Positions 25,280 through 33,787 of a stretch of DNA of 64,000 bases are shown piece by piece. The translations under genes were made by a program, and so were the position numbers. How positions within the stretch are numbered: position 1 is the stretch's first letter; each line of letters begins with the position of its first letter. This DNA is from Microvenator marinus (lineage in GTDB: Bacteria > Myxococcota_A > Bradymonadia > Bradymonadales > Bradymonadaceae). Below the pieces are notes generated by a model. The model saw nothing but the letters and a program-made list of their open reading frames with translations, searched no databases and had not been told where the DNA came from. The stretch spans positions 5,542,001 to 5,606,000 of the forward strand of contig NZ_CP042467.1 of NCBI RefSeq assembly GCF_007993755.1. Direction: 5' to 3'.

Positions 25280-28200
25280 TGAAGCCTCCCGTAGATTACG
25301 GTGTTGCCGCTTTGTCTCGAGCTTGGAAGTCCTGCGTCGTTGATAGGAACGATTCGTATGAGCGAAGTTCCTGGAGGTTGTCCGAGCGAGGCGGATAGGT
25401 CGATTTCAGGCAGTGGGAACGAGGCTAGCGGAGTGCCATTGCCAAGCAGTCCTCCGAGCGCCGGAACGAGCTGAGTCTCCAACAAGGACGCCAGCGCGGA
25501 CTCAACGCCGAGTGCAGGCTCGTTAGTCACATTGACCTCGAGCTTCACGTTTTCAATGGCCTGAATGATGATCTCGATATCGCCTGAGTTCGGGTTGGCG
25601 GCGAGCGTAATCGGGGCGTCAAAGGCCACGTAAACCTCGGCGTTTACGGGTTGTCCAAAAAGGTCCAGCGTGGCGTCAATCCTCAAATCCCCGATATAGA
25701 GCCTAAGCTCGCCGTTGACGCAGTCAGTGGCAACCGGAGGAAGATATCCACTGACGTCCATGTTCAAGTTGGTCACGCCGTACTGGGCCAAGTCCACGTT
25801 GCCCAAGAGCGCGGGGTCCACGGGGAATTGAAGAAGTCCTCCCCACCACGCGGCGCGCAAGATCTGGTTGATAGTATCGTCAGCAAAGACGATCTCCAAT
25901 GGGGCCGCCTTAGGGATCACCATTTGCTGCCCAGCTCCACAGCCAACGCGCATAGGCACGCCGAGGTTTGCGTTGAACGGGTCGGCATTTGGCGTGCCGC
26001 GTGTGGTCGAAGTTGCCCATGCTCGAAGTCCAAAAGCGCCGCCTTGAGGTCCAGGGGAAGCATCTTGGAAATCGCTAAAGCTGAAGTCGCTCTCGAGCGC
26101 GATATCGATTGGAGGAGGGTTACCGTCCAAGCGAGGTAGGCTGAAGACTTGGTTGAACGCTAGGGCTCCGAGGCCGTCCTCGAGGAGAGGGCCGAGGACC
26201 GTAGAGAGTTGTGTGTTGAGTTCTGTTTCGAGGTCGGAAACGAGTCCGCCTCGGATGAACGGCTCGATGATGCCGAGAAGGAAGTTCGTCCAGATATTAT
26301 TGGAGTAAATATCCAGACCGTTCACCGAGGTCGCAGGGTTGTTGACCGAGACGGCCAGCGTGTTGTCTGGATTTACTGTGATGATGAGATTTGCCGTGAT
26401 GACGATTGAGTCGATGTCGAGCCCACCATTGCTATCGCCACCGGCAAGCAAGCAACCAAACGCAGTGCAGTCGAAGTAGAGTCCACCTTCGATTTGGTTC
26501 AGGCTCGCCCTCACTCTTAGTCCGCCGTCGATCGCGTCTAATGTGACCGTCGAGCCAGCAAAGTCGAGGCTCGTCAAATAGATATCGTACCCTGAATTGC
26601 TGGCGATAGGCGTGTCTGAGTCGAAGAAGCTGCTCAGGTCAAAGCCGTCCAAAACACCTTTGAAAATCGCCGCCAAATCTGTGGGAGGCGGAGATTGTTT
26701 GTCGTCGATCGAGTCTTGGGCGAGGTAGATTCCAAGTCCCGGATTGACATTTCCTTGGCCACTTGTGGTGGGGTTCGTGAAGGCACTTGAGTAGTGGAAC
26801 GCCTGGACGCGGTACTCTTCGGTACCGAGCTCGTCCGACGCACTGAACTCGAGCGTATTCGCACCCGCATCCGGCACAAGAGTCAGCGAGAACGAGCCAT
26901 TCTGGTTGGGAGTAACGTCTTGGCCGTTGATCTGGAACGTGGTGATATCACCAGCACCGCTGTCCACCGTGCCCGTCACCGTAATGCCGTTGCCAATCGG
27001 ACCCAGAATCGTGGCTCCGCGAGGCGGGTATGTGATGTTGATGATGGGACGACACGTAAACGACTGAACCACCGTAAAGCCGCAGCCCGTGTCGGGATCG
27101 CAGAAGTTCACGGTACATGGGTTGTTGTCCTCGCAGGTGTCCGAAATGTCCTCGTTGAGGCATCCCGTGGCTGGGTCGCACGAATCTGAGGTGCAGAGGT
27201 TATTGTCGTCACAACTCAATGGTTGTGTGCCGGGCTGGCAGCCACCGTCCGCGCACGTATCGCCGACGGTGCACGCGTTGTTATCGTCGCACGCGAGCGT
27301 GTTGTTAACGTGAATCACGCCGACCGCTGGGTCGCATGTGTCGTCGGTGCATGGGTTACCGTCATCAGGGTTTACTGGGCTTCCGATGCATGCGCCATTT
27401 GTGCAGGTGTCCACTGTGGTGCAGAGATTATTGTCATCGCAAGGGTCGGTATTGAACGGGAAAACACAGCCGAGGGCCGGGTCACAAGCCTCGTCGGTAC
27501 AGGGGTTGGTGTCAGTACAGCGGTCTGAGATATCCTCGTGGTCACAGCCGTCCACCGCATCGCAGAAGTCGATGGTGCAGAGGTTATTGTCATCACACGA
27601 GACGACCTCCTGAACCACGCACTCGCCCGCCAAGCAGACACTCGCCTCGGTACACACAGAGTTGTCCGTGCAGGTGGCGCCGTCATCGGGGACGAAGGTA
27701 CAACCTAGGGCTGGGTCGCAAGAGTCAGCGGTACATGGATTTGAGTCGTCACAGCTTAAGCCAGGGCCGGGAACACACGCGCCTTCCACGCAAGTATCGC
27801 CGTCCGTGCACGCATCGCCGTCACTACAATCCGCGGTGTTATTGGCGAACATGCATCCGCCCGCGCCGTCGCACGTGTCGTCGGTGCAAGGGTTGCCGTC
27901 ATCGCATTGAAAGGACTGCCCAACACACACTCCGTCAACGCAGGTGTCGTTGCTGGTGCAGGCATTGCCATCATCACAGCCACCCGCATCAGCCTTAGGC
28001 GTCCATGCCGCGTCATCACTCACCACGAGGCATACTTCGCACGAGTTTTCTGGATTTGGCGCGCCGTTGTCCACGCACGCCCCGTCGATTTCGCACTGGT
28101 CGTCGGTGCAGCACGCGGCGGCGTCGTACGTGTGAACACACGCTCCTTCAACGCATTCGTCCTGTGTACACGCGTCCCCGTCATTACAGGCGTCCGGGCA

Positions 28201-28350
28201 CAACTCGCCTGAGTCTACGCCGGAGTCTGGGCTCATGTCCGACGTGTTATTATCGGGGGTCGGTACGGAGGTGGTGCTTTCGTCACCGCACGAAATGGCG
28301 AAGAGCGCAGCCACGCAAAGAATACGCTGAAGGCCTCTTGAGAAACCCAT
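25276..28350 (-). CDS. Large Cys-rich lipoprotein with Ig-like and BPI/TULIP-like C-terminal region
   Basis: A 1024-residue lipoprotein (lipobox AISC, Cys21, then GDE). Residues about 50-460 hold ten or more repeats of C-D-D-x-N-x-C-T-x-D-x-C. A glucodextranase-B-like Ig domain follows (I-T-Y-P-P-R-G-A ... V-T-G-T-V-D). The last about 480 residues have no Cys-repeats. They show two halves, each ending with a long amphipathic helix rich in Leu and Gly, and a pattern like that of lipid-binding BPI/LBP (TULIP) proteins; that resemblance is inference from the pattern only. The ATG at 28350 has AGGAG upstream. Confidence 0.85.
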   Translation of the reverse strand: MGFSRGLQRILCVAALFAISCGDESTTSVPTPDNNTSDMSPDSGVDSGELCPDACNDGDACTQDECVEGACVHTYDAAACCTDDQCEIDGACVDNGAPNPENSCEVCLVVSDDAAWTPKADAGGCDDGNACTSNDTCVDGVCVGQSFQCDDGNPCTDDTCDGAGGCMFANNTADCSDGDACTDGDTCVEGACVPGPGLSCDDSNPCTADSCDPALGCTFVPDDGATCTDNSVCTEASVCLAGECVVQEVVSCDDNNLCTIDFCDAVDGCDHEDISDRCTDTNPCTDEACDPALGCVFPFNTDPCDDNNLCTTVDTCTNGACIGSPVNPDDGNPCTDDTCDPAVGVIHVNNTLACDDNNACTVGDTCADGGCQPGTQPLSCDDNNLCTSDSCDPATGCLNEDISDTCEDNNPCTVNFCDPDTGCGFTVVQSFTCRPIINITYPPRGATILGPIGNGITVTGTVDSGAGDITTFQINGQDVTPNQNGSFSLTLVPDAGANTLEFSASDELGTEEYRVQAFHYSSAFTNPTTSGQGNVNPGLGIYLAQDSIDDKQSPPPTDLAAIFKGVLDGFDLSSFFDSDTPIASNSGYDIYLTSLDFAGSTVTLDAIDGGLRVRASLNQIEGGLYFDCTAFGCLLAGGDSNGGLDIDSIVITANLIITVNPDNTLAVSVNNPATSVNGLDIYSNNIWTNFLLGIIEPFIRGGLVSDLETELNTQLSTVLGPLLEDGLGALAFNQVFSLPRLDGNPPPIDIALESDFSFSDFQDASPGPQGGAFGLRAWATSTTRGTPNADPFNANLGVPMRVGCGAGQQMVIPKAAPLEIVFADDTINQILRAAWWGGLLQFPVDPALLGNVDLAQYGVTNLNMDVSGYLPPVATDCVNGELRLYIGDLRIDATLDLFGQPVNAEVYVAFDAPITLAANPNSGDIEIIIQAIENVKLEVNVTNEPALGVESALASLLETQLVPALGGLLGNGTPLASFPLPEIDLSASLGQPPGTSLIRIVPINDAGLPSSRQSGNTVIYGRLQ

Positions 28351-28362
28351 GGATTCTCCTTG

Positions 28363-28408
28363 GTAAGTGATTACTTACAAGATTGGGCTTTTCCTCCAAG
28401 AATGTCAA
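28363..28408 (-). promoter_or_regulatory. Possible promoter and palindromic operator for the Cys-rich lipoprotein pair
   Basis: Reading toward 28350: TTGACA (28408-28403), 17 bases, then CAATCT (28385-28380), a weak -10 match. A perfect palindrome GTAAGT-GATT-ACTTAC (28363-28378) covers the expected transcription start, 13 bases before the start codon. A regulator sitting there could block the promoter. Confidence 0.35.
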
Positions 28409-28420
28409 ATCGCCCTTCAC

Positions 28421-30328
28421 TTAGTGTGCGGACTCGAATCCCACACTCAGGCCGGCGTAGAAGGTTCGCGGAGCCAACGAGAGGTATGTCGGATCGCCCG
28501 CGTCGAGGGCGTTTCGAACGCCACCGAAAACCTTGAGATCCCACGGAAGACGCTGTGCGAGCCGAATGTCGAGAATCGCATGAGGGTCGGTCTGAATTTC
28601 GAGGTCTTCAGCGCCCGATTGCTCCTCGAAATAGACTCGTGGGCCGGTCAGAGCCAATGCCAATGTTCCTTCGAATCCGACAGAGGGTAGCCACGAGACA
28701 CTTGTGTTGCCTCGATGTGTAGCACGGCCTTCGAGCTCTCTCTCCTCCTCAAGGTCTTTCGCATCCGTAAACATGTAGCCGAGCCCAACTCTCAAAGTCG
28801 GATGAATTCTCGCGCTGATTGAAGTCTCTAGACCTTGAGTACGAGCCCGAGACACATTCTGGTATTCGAAATCTGTGGGAGTTTCAGGCAGCCCAGTGAG
28901 TACAGGCCTTACCAAGATGAGATTGTCGATCTCATTTCGAAAACCGTTCACGTTCCAAATTAGGTCGGCCACTTTCACCTCGAATCCCGCGTTGAAACCG
29001 TGGGACGTTTCGGCCTCAAGCTCGGCGTTTCCACGCACGACAATGGGCGAATTGGGCGTGTCAAACTCGAGGTAGAGTTCTTTGAAATCTGGCGCGCGAA
29101 AGCCCATTGCGTAGCTCGCCCGAAATGTGAGTTCGTCCATGGCATCAAATCTCGCTGCAACTTTGGGCGTGGGATGGACCCCGAACTGCGTGTCGAAGTC
29201 CACTCGAACCCCGCTCACGAGCTGAAGTGTGTCCACAATGCGCCATTCATCCTGGATGGCTGCGGCAGCTCTCATGCGCTCGGCACTGCTTCGGTTAAGC
29301 CGATCCGCCTCGTAGCTCTCGAGAATTCCGTCCCCTACAAAGGTCACATCGTGATTGTCCCAGAGGGGCATGGTGTAGACAGAGCTGACCTGAGCATATT
29401 GCTGAAGTGTCTCTTCGGTCGTGCTGGACGACTCCGGGTTGGAGATGGTGAGCGTGTTATCAAAAAGCGCGTAATGGCCCGTAACCTGTAGAGATGAGCC
29501 GTTGGAAAACTTAACCTTCGGACCAAGGGAAACGCTTCCTTCATGGGTCTGATTATCGCGGTTGAACACAGCCCCTCGGCTGAAGTCGACGTCTGAACGG
29601 TCGCGGGTATTGAACCTAAGGTTTGCGAGGAGGTCAACGTTGGTCTTGAGCGCATAGGATGTGCGGTTGACGAGGCTGAGCATTTGGTCTTCACCGCCTG
29701 TGGTCGAGGGATCGGACTCATCGAGGTCAAACGCGTCTCGCCTACGAAAGCCCACCGAATTCTTCACATTCCATTTTCCCGCTTGGAAGCTGAGCTTCCC
29801 GAAGGAGTCGACTTCGTTCAAAGAGCCATAGGAGGCTCCGACTTCACCACTAACCCTGGGGCCTGTGGTTTCATCGGTGATGATGTTGACCACCCCGCCC
29901 ATCGCATCGGAGCCATAGAGGGCTGAGCTTGGGCCTTTGATGATTTCGATACGGTCCACGCCCGCGAGTAGGAATCGGTCCATGTCGACCACGCCGCCGA
30001 ACCGTCCGACGACAGGCTGTCCGTCCACCAGAATTAGGACGTGTTTTGAGTCCATGCCTTGTAGTTGAACCCCGGCTCCCGCGCCCTTGAGCTCTCGGTC
30101 TATCGTGACGCCGGGGCTTTGTTGCAGAACCTCGGAGAGCTTAGTCGCGGGTGTGATTTCTAGCTCTTCTTTAGAGATTACCTCCGTTGCGATTGGTGCT
30201 TTCTCAGGGTCGCGCTCCGTGCGCGTTCCAGTTACCACGTAATCGTCGGTGAGATAGGGCACCTCTTGTGCCCATGCGGTGCTCGTCAGGAACGTCCAGA
30301 CGAGAAATGTGGCTACCTGTGTTCTCAT
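28421..30328 (-). CDS. TonB-dependent outer-membrane receptor
   Basis: A 635-residue receptor with a signal peptide ending A-W-A-Q, a TonB-box-like D-D-Y-V-V-T-G-T-R-T-E-R, a plug domain (L-S-E-V-L-Q-Q-S-P-G-V, then V-D-R-I-E-I-I-K-G-P-S-S-A-L-Y-G-S-D-A-M-G-G-V-V-N-I-I-T) and a barrel of about 500 residues. The end F-G-G-V-R-N-A-L-D and last Phe are normal for the family. It follows nirS by 40 bases and probably shares its promoter. It could bring in copper, heme, iron or cobalamin; none can be chosen from the sequence. BtuB is the closest general type, but no cobalamin riboswitch precedes it. Confidence 0.9.
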   Translation of the reverse strand: MRTQVATFLVWTFLTSTAWAQEVPYLTDDYVVTGTRTERDPEKAPIATEVISKEELEITPATKLSEVLQQSPGVTIDRELKGAGAGVQLQGMDSKHVLILVDGQPVVGRFGGVVDMDRFLLAGVDRIEIIKGPSSALYGSDAMGGVVNIITDETTGPRVSGEVGASYGSLNEVDSFGKLSFQAGKWNVKNSVGFRRRDAFDLDESDPSTTGGEDQMLSLVNRTSYALKTNVDLLANLRFNTRDRSDVDFSRGAVFNRDNQTHEGSVSLGPKVKFSNGSSLQVTGHYALFDNTLTISNPESSSTTEETLQQYAQVSSVYTMPLWDNHDVTFVGDGILESYEADRLNRSSAERMRAAAAIQDEWRIVDTLQLVSGVRVDFDTQFGVHPTPKVAARFDAMDELTFRASYAMGFRAPDFKELYLEFDTPNSPIVVRGNAELEAETSHGFNAGFEVKVADLIWNVNGFRNEIDNLILVRPVLTGLPETPTDFEYQNVSRARTQGLETSISARIHPTLRVGLGYMFTDAKDLEEERELEGRATHRGNTSVSWLPSVGFEGTLALALTGPRVYFEEQSGAEDLEIQTDPHAILDIRLAQRLPWDLKVFGGVRNALDAGDPTYLSLAPRTFYAGLSVGFESAH

Positions 30329-30368
30329 GGCGTCCTCCGTGAAGAAAAAATGGAGAGCCGAGGATGTT

Positions 30369-32039
30369 TCAATAGATGTCGTTCACGGTGTTGTAGACAT
30401 TGAACTTTCCTGTGGGGTTCTGAACCCAATCACCTTGAATGACCTTCTTCACTTCCAGGGTCGCGTCGTCGTAGACAACCAGGGCGCTCTTCTCGCCCAT
30501 GAAGTACGAGACCCATGCCTCGTCTCCATCCTGATTGAACTCGATATGAACCGCGCGTCCGTCCACTCCTTGAGGCGCTTCGAGCTTCTTCTTGAAGGTG
30601 AAGGTCTCGAGGTCAAAGACGTATATCGCGCTATTGAGTGACGCATCGGGGTTCATTGTCCGGTCTGCGTAGAAGTGCTTGGATTTAGGGTGAGTTTTCA
30701 CGAAGAGCGACCCGCCTCCTTCGCCCGGCATTTCCATCTTCTTGACCACCGTCCACTGGCCTTCGCCTGGGTCGGTCTTGATGAATTGGATCGTGTTGTC
30801 GCCAAGATGGCTCGTGGCCCAAAGGTTACCCAATTTGGGGTCTTTGACGTTGGCACCGCGGCCAGGGTGCGGCGTTCTGCCCACTTCAACAATCTTCTCG
30901 AGCCTCTGGTTCGGCACGTCGATGACCACGATCTTGTTGTTTGAGTTTGCGGCGACAAGGAAGTACTTACCACTCGCGTCCCAGCCGCCATCGTGGAGGA
31001 AGCGTTCGGTGGGTATCTGCGTGGATTTTGGGTTTCGCGGGTCGGTGTAGTCGACAAGCCAGACCATGCCGGTTTCCTTGACGTTCACTACCCAAATCGG
31101 GTCCGTGTGAGAGGCAACAATAGCGGCCACGCGTGCCTCCTTGACGAACTCCTTGTCCCCACAACACGCGTTTCCGGATGTCTTGGTAAGGCTGAGCGGT
31201 TCCAGCGTTTGTGCGTCGAAAATCACAAAATGGCTGGGATTGTAGCCGCCAGCAATCAAGTACTTGTCATAGAAATCACCTTTGTCTCCCTTGTATTTAC
31301 TTACGTCCACGGAACGTGCATCGAGCGACGCACGTACCTCAGCAACTACCTTGGGAACATCGTAGTAGGTGTCGATCATCGTGATTCGGCCATCGCGTCC
31401 AATCGAATAGATGTATCGGCTCGAAGCCGAAGGGCGCAGAATGTGGACTGCAAAACCGGTTTCGAGCACCACAATCTGTTCATGGGTGTCACCGTCGATG
31501 ATGGCAACCTTGCCAGCATCGCGCATGATCACGCCCATGTAGCCGTTGATGTTGCGATTGTGCTGGGGTTTGGTGGGGCGGTCCGCAACTGGGACCTTGA
31601 GCTCCCACGTGGCCTTGACGTCAGCCATTTCGAAGGGTGGTGGCTCAGGTGGGTCCACTTGAAGGAAGCGAGCCATGAGGTCGATTTCCTCCGGGGTCAG
31701 GATGCCTTTCCACTCCGGCATTCCTCCTGCGGTGCCGTTTTCAATGAAGACTTTCAAGCCCGCCATGCCCAGGGCCTTAGTGGCAGGCGCTTTTCCGTCT
31801 CCATCCGGCAAGAGGGATGGACCCGTTGCGCCGTGGCGCGTGGTACCGTGGCATCCTGCACATTTATCGAAGTAAATGGCGGAGGCCTGCTTCATCTCGG
31901 CATCGGAAACCGTGATTTCTACGGGCTCTTCGGCGGCAGGAGCTACCGCCGCTGGTTCTTCCTTTTGGGCTGGTCTTCGGTTGTCTTTACAACTGATGGC
32001 TAGTAGGCCGGCGAGTATGATTAGAACGTAAGGTCTCAT
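30369..32039 (-). CDS. nirS: Cytochrome cd1 nitrite reductase (NO-forming), as a lipoprotein
   Basis: A 556-residue protein with a cytochrome c domain (C60-A-G-C63-H64; likely Met ligand M107 in G-G-M-P-E-W) and a C-terminal eight-bladed heme d1 propeller. The conserved His residues are present: H199 in T-G-F-A-V-H-I, H311 in V-A-A-I-V-A-S-H, and H349 in L-H-D-G-G. It reduces nitrite to nitric oxide in the periplasm. Unusually, the signal is of lipoprotein type (L-A-I-S-C17, then KDN), so it is membrane-tethered. Start ATG 32039, preceded by GAGGAGG. No d1 biosynthesis genes (nirE, nirJ, nirD/L/G/H, nirF) are found in this window. A promoter with an FNR-like and a RegA-like site precedes it. 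Confidence 0.93.
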   Translation of the reverse strand: MRPYVLIILAGLLAISCKDNRRPAQKEEPAAVAPAAEEPVEITVSDAEMKQASAIYFDKCAGCHGTTRHGATGPSLLPDGDGKAPATKALGMAGLKVFIENGTAGGMPEWKGILTPEEIDLMARFLQVDPPEPPPFEMADVKATWELKVPVADRPTKPQHNRNINGYMGVIMRDAGKVAIIDGDTHEQIVVLETGFAVHILRPSASSRYIYSIGRDGRITMIDTYYDVPKVVAEVRASLDARSVDVSKYKGDKGDFYDKYLIAGGYNPSHFVIFDAQTLEPLSLTKTSGNACCGDKEFVKEARVAAIVASHTDPIWVVNVKETGMVWLVDYTDPRNPKSTQIPTERFLHDGGWDASGKYFLVAANSNNKIVVIDVPNQRLEKIVEVGRTPHPGRGANVKDPKLGNLWATSHLGDNTIQFIKTDPGEGQWTVVKKMEMPGEGGGSLFVKTHPKSKHFYADRTMNPDASLNSAIYVFDLETFTFKKKLEAPQGVDGRAVHIEFNQDGDEAWVSYFMGEKSALVVYDDATLEVKKVIQGDWVQNPTGKFNVYNTVNDIY

Positions 32040-32073
32040 GGAAGCCTCCTCGGTTAGTGAACTTTCCACACTT

Positions 32074-32137
32074 ACGAACTAGCGCTCTGAACCCCCCAAA
32101 GACATGCGGCAAAATGTCGCACCTGATTCAGATCATG
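32074..32137 (-). promoter_or_regulatory. nirS promoter: FNR/DNR-like box plus RegA/PrrA-type box
   Basis: Read on the minus strand toward nirS: TGATCTGAATCA (32135-32124; core TGAT-N4-ATCA of the FNR/DNR type), then GCGACATTTTGCCGC (32120-32106), a perfect fit to GCGNC-N5-GNCGC, the type described for RegA/PrrA/RegR. After a variable stretch comes GCGCTAGTTCGT (32085-32074), where TAGTTC may serve as -10. If so, the RegA-type box is centred near -43 and the FNR-like box near -60. The same three elements at the same spacing lie before the reg operon (55609-55672). Confidence 0.75.
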
Positions 32138-32162
32138 TCTGGTTACGCCTCAATCGAGTTCT

Positions 32163-32411
32163 TCAACCAAATCTAACCGAGTAGATCGGAGGAAGGTTGT
32201 TGCTAACCGTCTGCCAGGATTCGCCGCGGTCCTCACTGATGTAGAGGTTTCCGGTGGTGCTTCCGAACGCGATGGTGCCCTCGGAATTCGCCAGCGCATG
32301 CCGATAGATGACGTCGTGAGCGCAGTCTTGAGGAAGGCCTTCTCGAAACTGCTTCCACGTCTTTCCGCCGTCTGTGGTGCGGGCCACAAAGAGGCCGCCG
32401 TCGATTGTCAT
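32163..32411 (-). pseudogene. 3' fragment of a BNR-repeat (Asp-box) glycosyl-hydrolase-like gene
   Basis: Only 82 codons: R-T-T-D-G-G-K-T-W (an Asp-box), E-G-L-P-Q-D, F-G-S-T-T-G-N-L-Y-I-S-E-D-R-G-E-S-W (a second Asp-box) and L-P-P-I-Y-S-V-R at the end. This fits the C-terminal end of BNR-repeat proteins of roughly 350 residues. The rest is missing: the gene at 32424 upstream is unrelated. It is most likely the leftover of a deletion. Confidence 0.65.
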
Positions 32412-32423
32412 GGGAAGAATAGA

Positions 32424-33155
32424 TCAAATTCTTTGCCAGAGAAACCTCTTAGATCGAAAGTAGCCACCGCGAATTCCACGGCTTACTTTCGTGTACCCGT
32501 CCCATTCGGATCCCGTGGTGGCCAGAAGCCATTGAGGCAGTTCCCCGAAATCGGCGATGGTCTTTAGGACATCTTGATTCGTGTAGTTTGTGATCTCGTA
32601 GAGCTGATAGAATCGTTTCTCCAGCACCACCGCATACGGGGGCTTCGTGCCGCAATGGTAGAGTCGGATGTAGGTGTCGCACCGATCGATGTCGAGGGCA
32701 CAAACTGCGATCCTTTCTGGGCCGTTTTCGGGTCCTGAGGAGGCCTTGCGCTCGTAGATTCGAAGGCATTCCGAAGGAAGTAGAGTACTCACGGTCTGCA
32801 TTGGAGGAAACTCGGATCTCGGAATCTCCAGGTCCGGAAGGTCCGAGATAGGCTCCATTTCAGCGATCTTGGTGTAGTGCTGAGAGATTCCAAAGACGGG
32901 ATTCTGGAGGGCTTTCTCCGCAAACGAAACCCCGCCATTATGGTGGCAATAGATGAAACAATGCGCGGCTTCTGCGCGCGCAAAGAGTTTCAGCGCGTCG
33001 GTATCGATATTGGGAATGAGGACCGTGCGCGAGTTCATGAATGCCAAAAGGCTCAGCGAGTCTCCGGGCGCAAAGTCTCGCAACCACTCTGGCATAGGCT
33101 CGTGGTGGGTCTTGAGAATCTCGATTGGCGCTGTCTTTGAGTCAAACATGGTCAT
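32424..33155 (-). CDS. Hypothetical protein
   Basis: A 243-residue cytosolic protein without recognised domains. It has several Cys and His (C-H-H-N-G-G; C-A-L-D-I-D-R-C; Y-H-C-G-T) but no CxxC pairs that would fix a zinc site. The start ATG at 33155 has GGGA upstream. The gene ends 13 bases before the truncated BNR gene. Confidence 0.65.
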   Translation of the reverse strand: MTMFDSKTAPIEILKTHHEPMPEWLRDFAPGDSLSLLAFMNSRTVLIPNIDTDALKLFARAEAAHCFIYCHHNGGVSFAEKALQNPVFGISQHYTKIAEMEPISDLPDLEIPRSEFPPMQTVSTLLPSECLRIYERKASSGPENGPERIAVCALDIDRCDTYIRLYHCGTKPPYAVVLEKRFYQLYEITNYTNQDVLKTIADFGELPQWLLATTGSEWDGYTKVSRGIRGGYFRSKRFLWQRI

Positions 33156-33289
33156 TAGGGTCCCAAAGGGTTCGTACCACGTTCACTAGATACCACGGGG
33201 TGCGGCACGAATTGTGCCGTTTTTTGCGATTTCTTGACGTTTGACTTCCACGCAGGTGAGCGTCAAGCTTGCCACAGGAGGAGGGTGTG

Positions 33290-33787
33290 ATGACAAGCCG
33301 AGAGGAATTGATTGCCCTGATTGTTCGGGCCTTTGATGGCGTGGAACAGCCAGAAAAGCTGACGTTGCATGTTGCCGAAGCATACGACGACTACGACTAC
33401 GACCACGATGAAGAACATAGGGCCAAGGACTTTATTGGGCCTTGGCAAGACCTGCCTGACGAGCATATCCGCAAATGCCAGTGCGCCCTTAGCTACGTTG
33501 ATGCCGTAGGAATGCGCTATTATTTGCCGGCATACATGGTCTGGTACTTGAGGCAGCTGGAGAGCGGCGGGGCGTGGTCTGAACATGCACTCTATTCGCT
33601 CGACCCACACTTGGGACATCCCGTCTTAAGTACCTATCAGACCAAGCGCTTTTCGCTCTTCAATGCAGAACAACTTCGAGCATGTGCGCGTTTTTTGAAG
33701 TATTGCGCCGAGGAAGAGCCTGAGAAGACCGATGGCCATTTTGCAGCGAATAAGTATCGCAAATACTGGTACCAATTTGACGTCTAA
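33290..33787 (+). CDS. DUF6714-like protein
   Basis: A 165-residue soluble protein. The order R-E-E-L-I-A-L-I-x-R-A-F, L-T-L-H-V-A-E-A-Y-D-D-Y-D, W-Q-D-L-P-D-E-H-I, A-L-S-Y-V-D and Y-Y-L-P-A-Y-M-V-W matches what I remember of the DUF6714 family of unknown function. The ATG at 33290 is preceded by AGGAGGAGGG; the frame is open 21 bases further upstream. The stop shares four bases with the convergent phosphatase. Confidence 0.75.
   Translation: MTSREELIALIVRAFDGVEQPEKLTLHVAEAYDDYDYDHDEEHRAKDFIGPWQDLPDEHIRKCQCALSYVDAVGMRYYLPAYMVWYLRQLESGGAWSEHALYSLDPHLGHPVLSTYQTKRFSLFNAEQLRACARFLKYCAEEEPEKTDGHFAANKYRKYWYQFDV

Noticed and set aside
28421-30328. Naming the TonB receptor btuB
   Set aside because: General barrel similarity only; no cobalamin riboswitch, btuFCD or cobalamin genes are next to it.
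30993-32003. 336-codon plus-strand frame antisense to nirS
   Set aside because: NirS is certain on the minus strand; the antisense frame is a by-product of its codon use.
28421-32039. Complete denitrification island
   Set aside because: No heme d1 synthesis, norCB, nosZ or nap/nar genes occur in the window; only nirS and a receptor are here.
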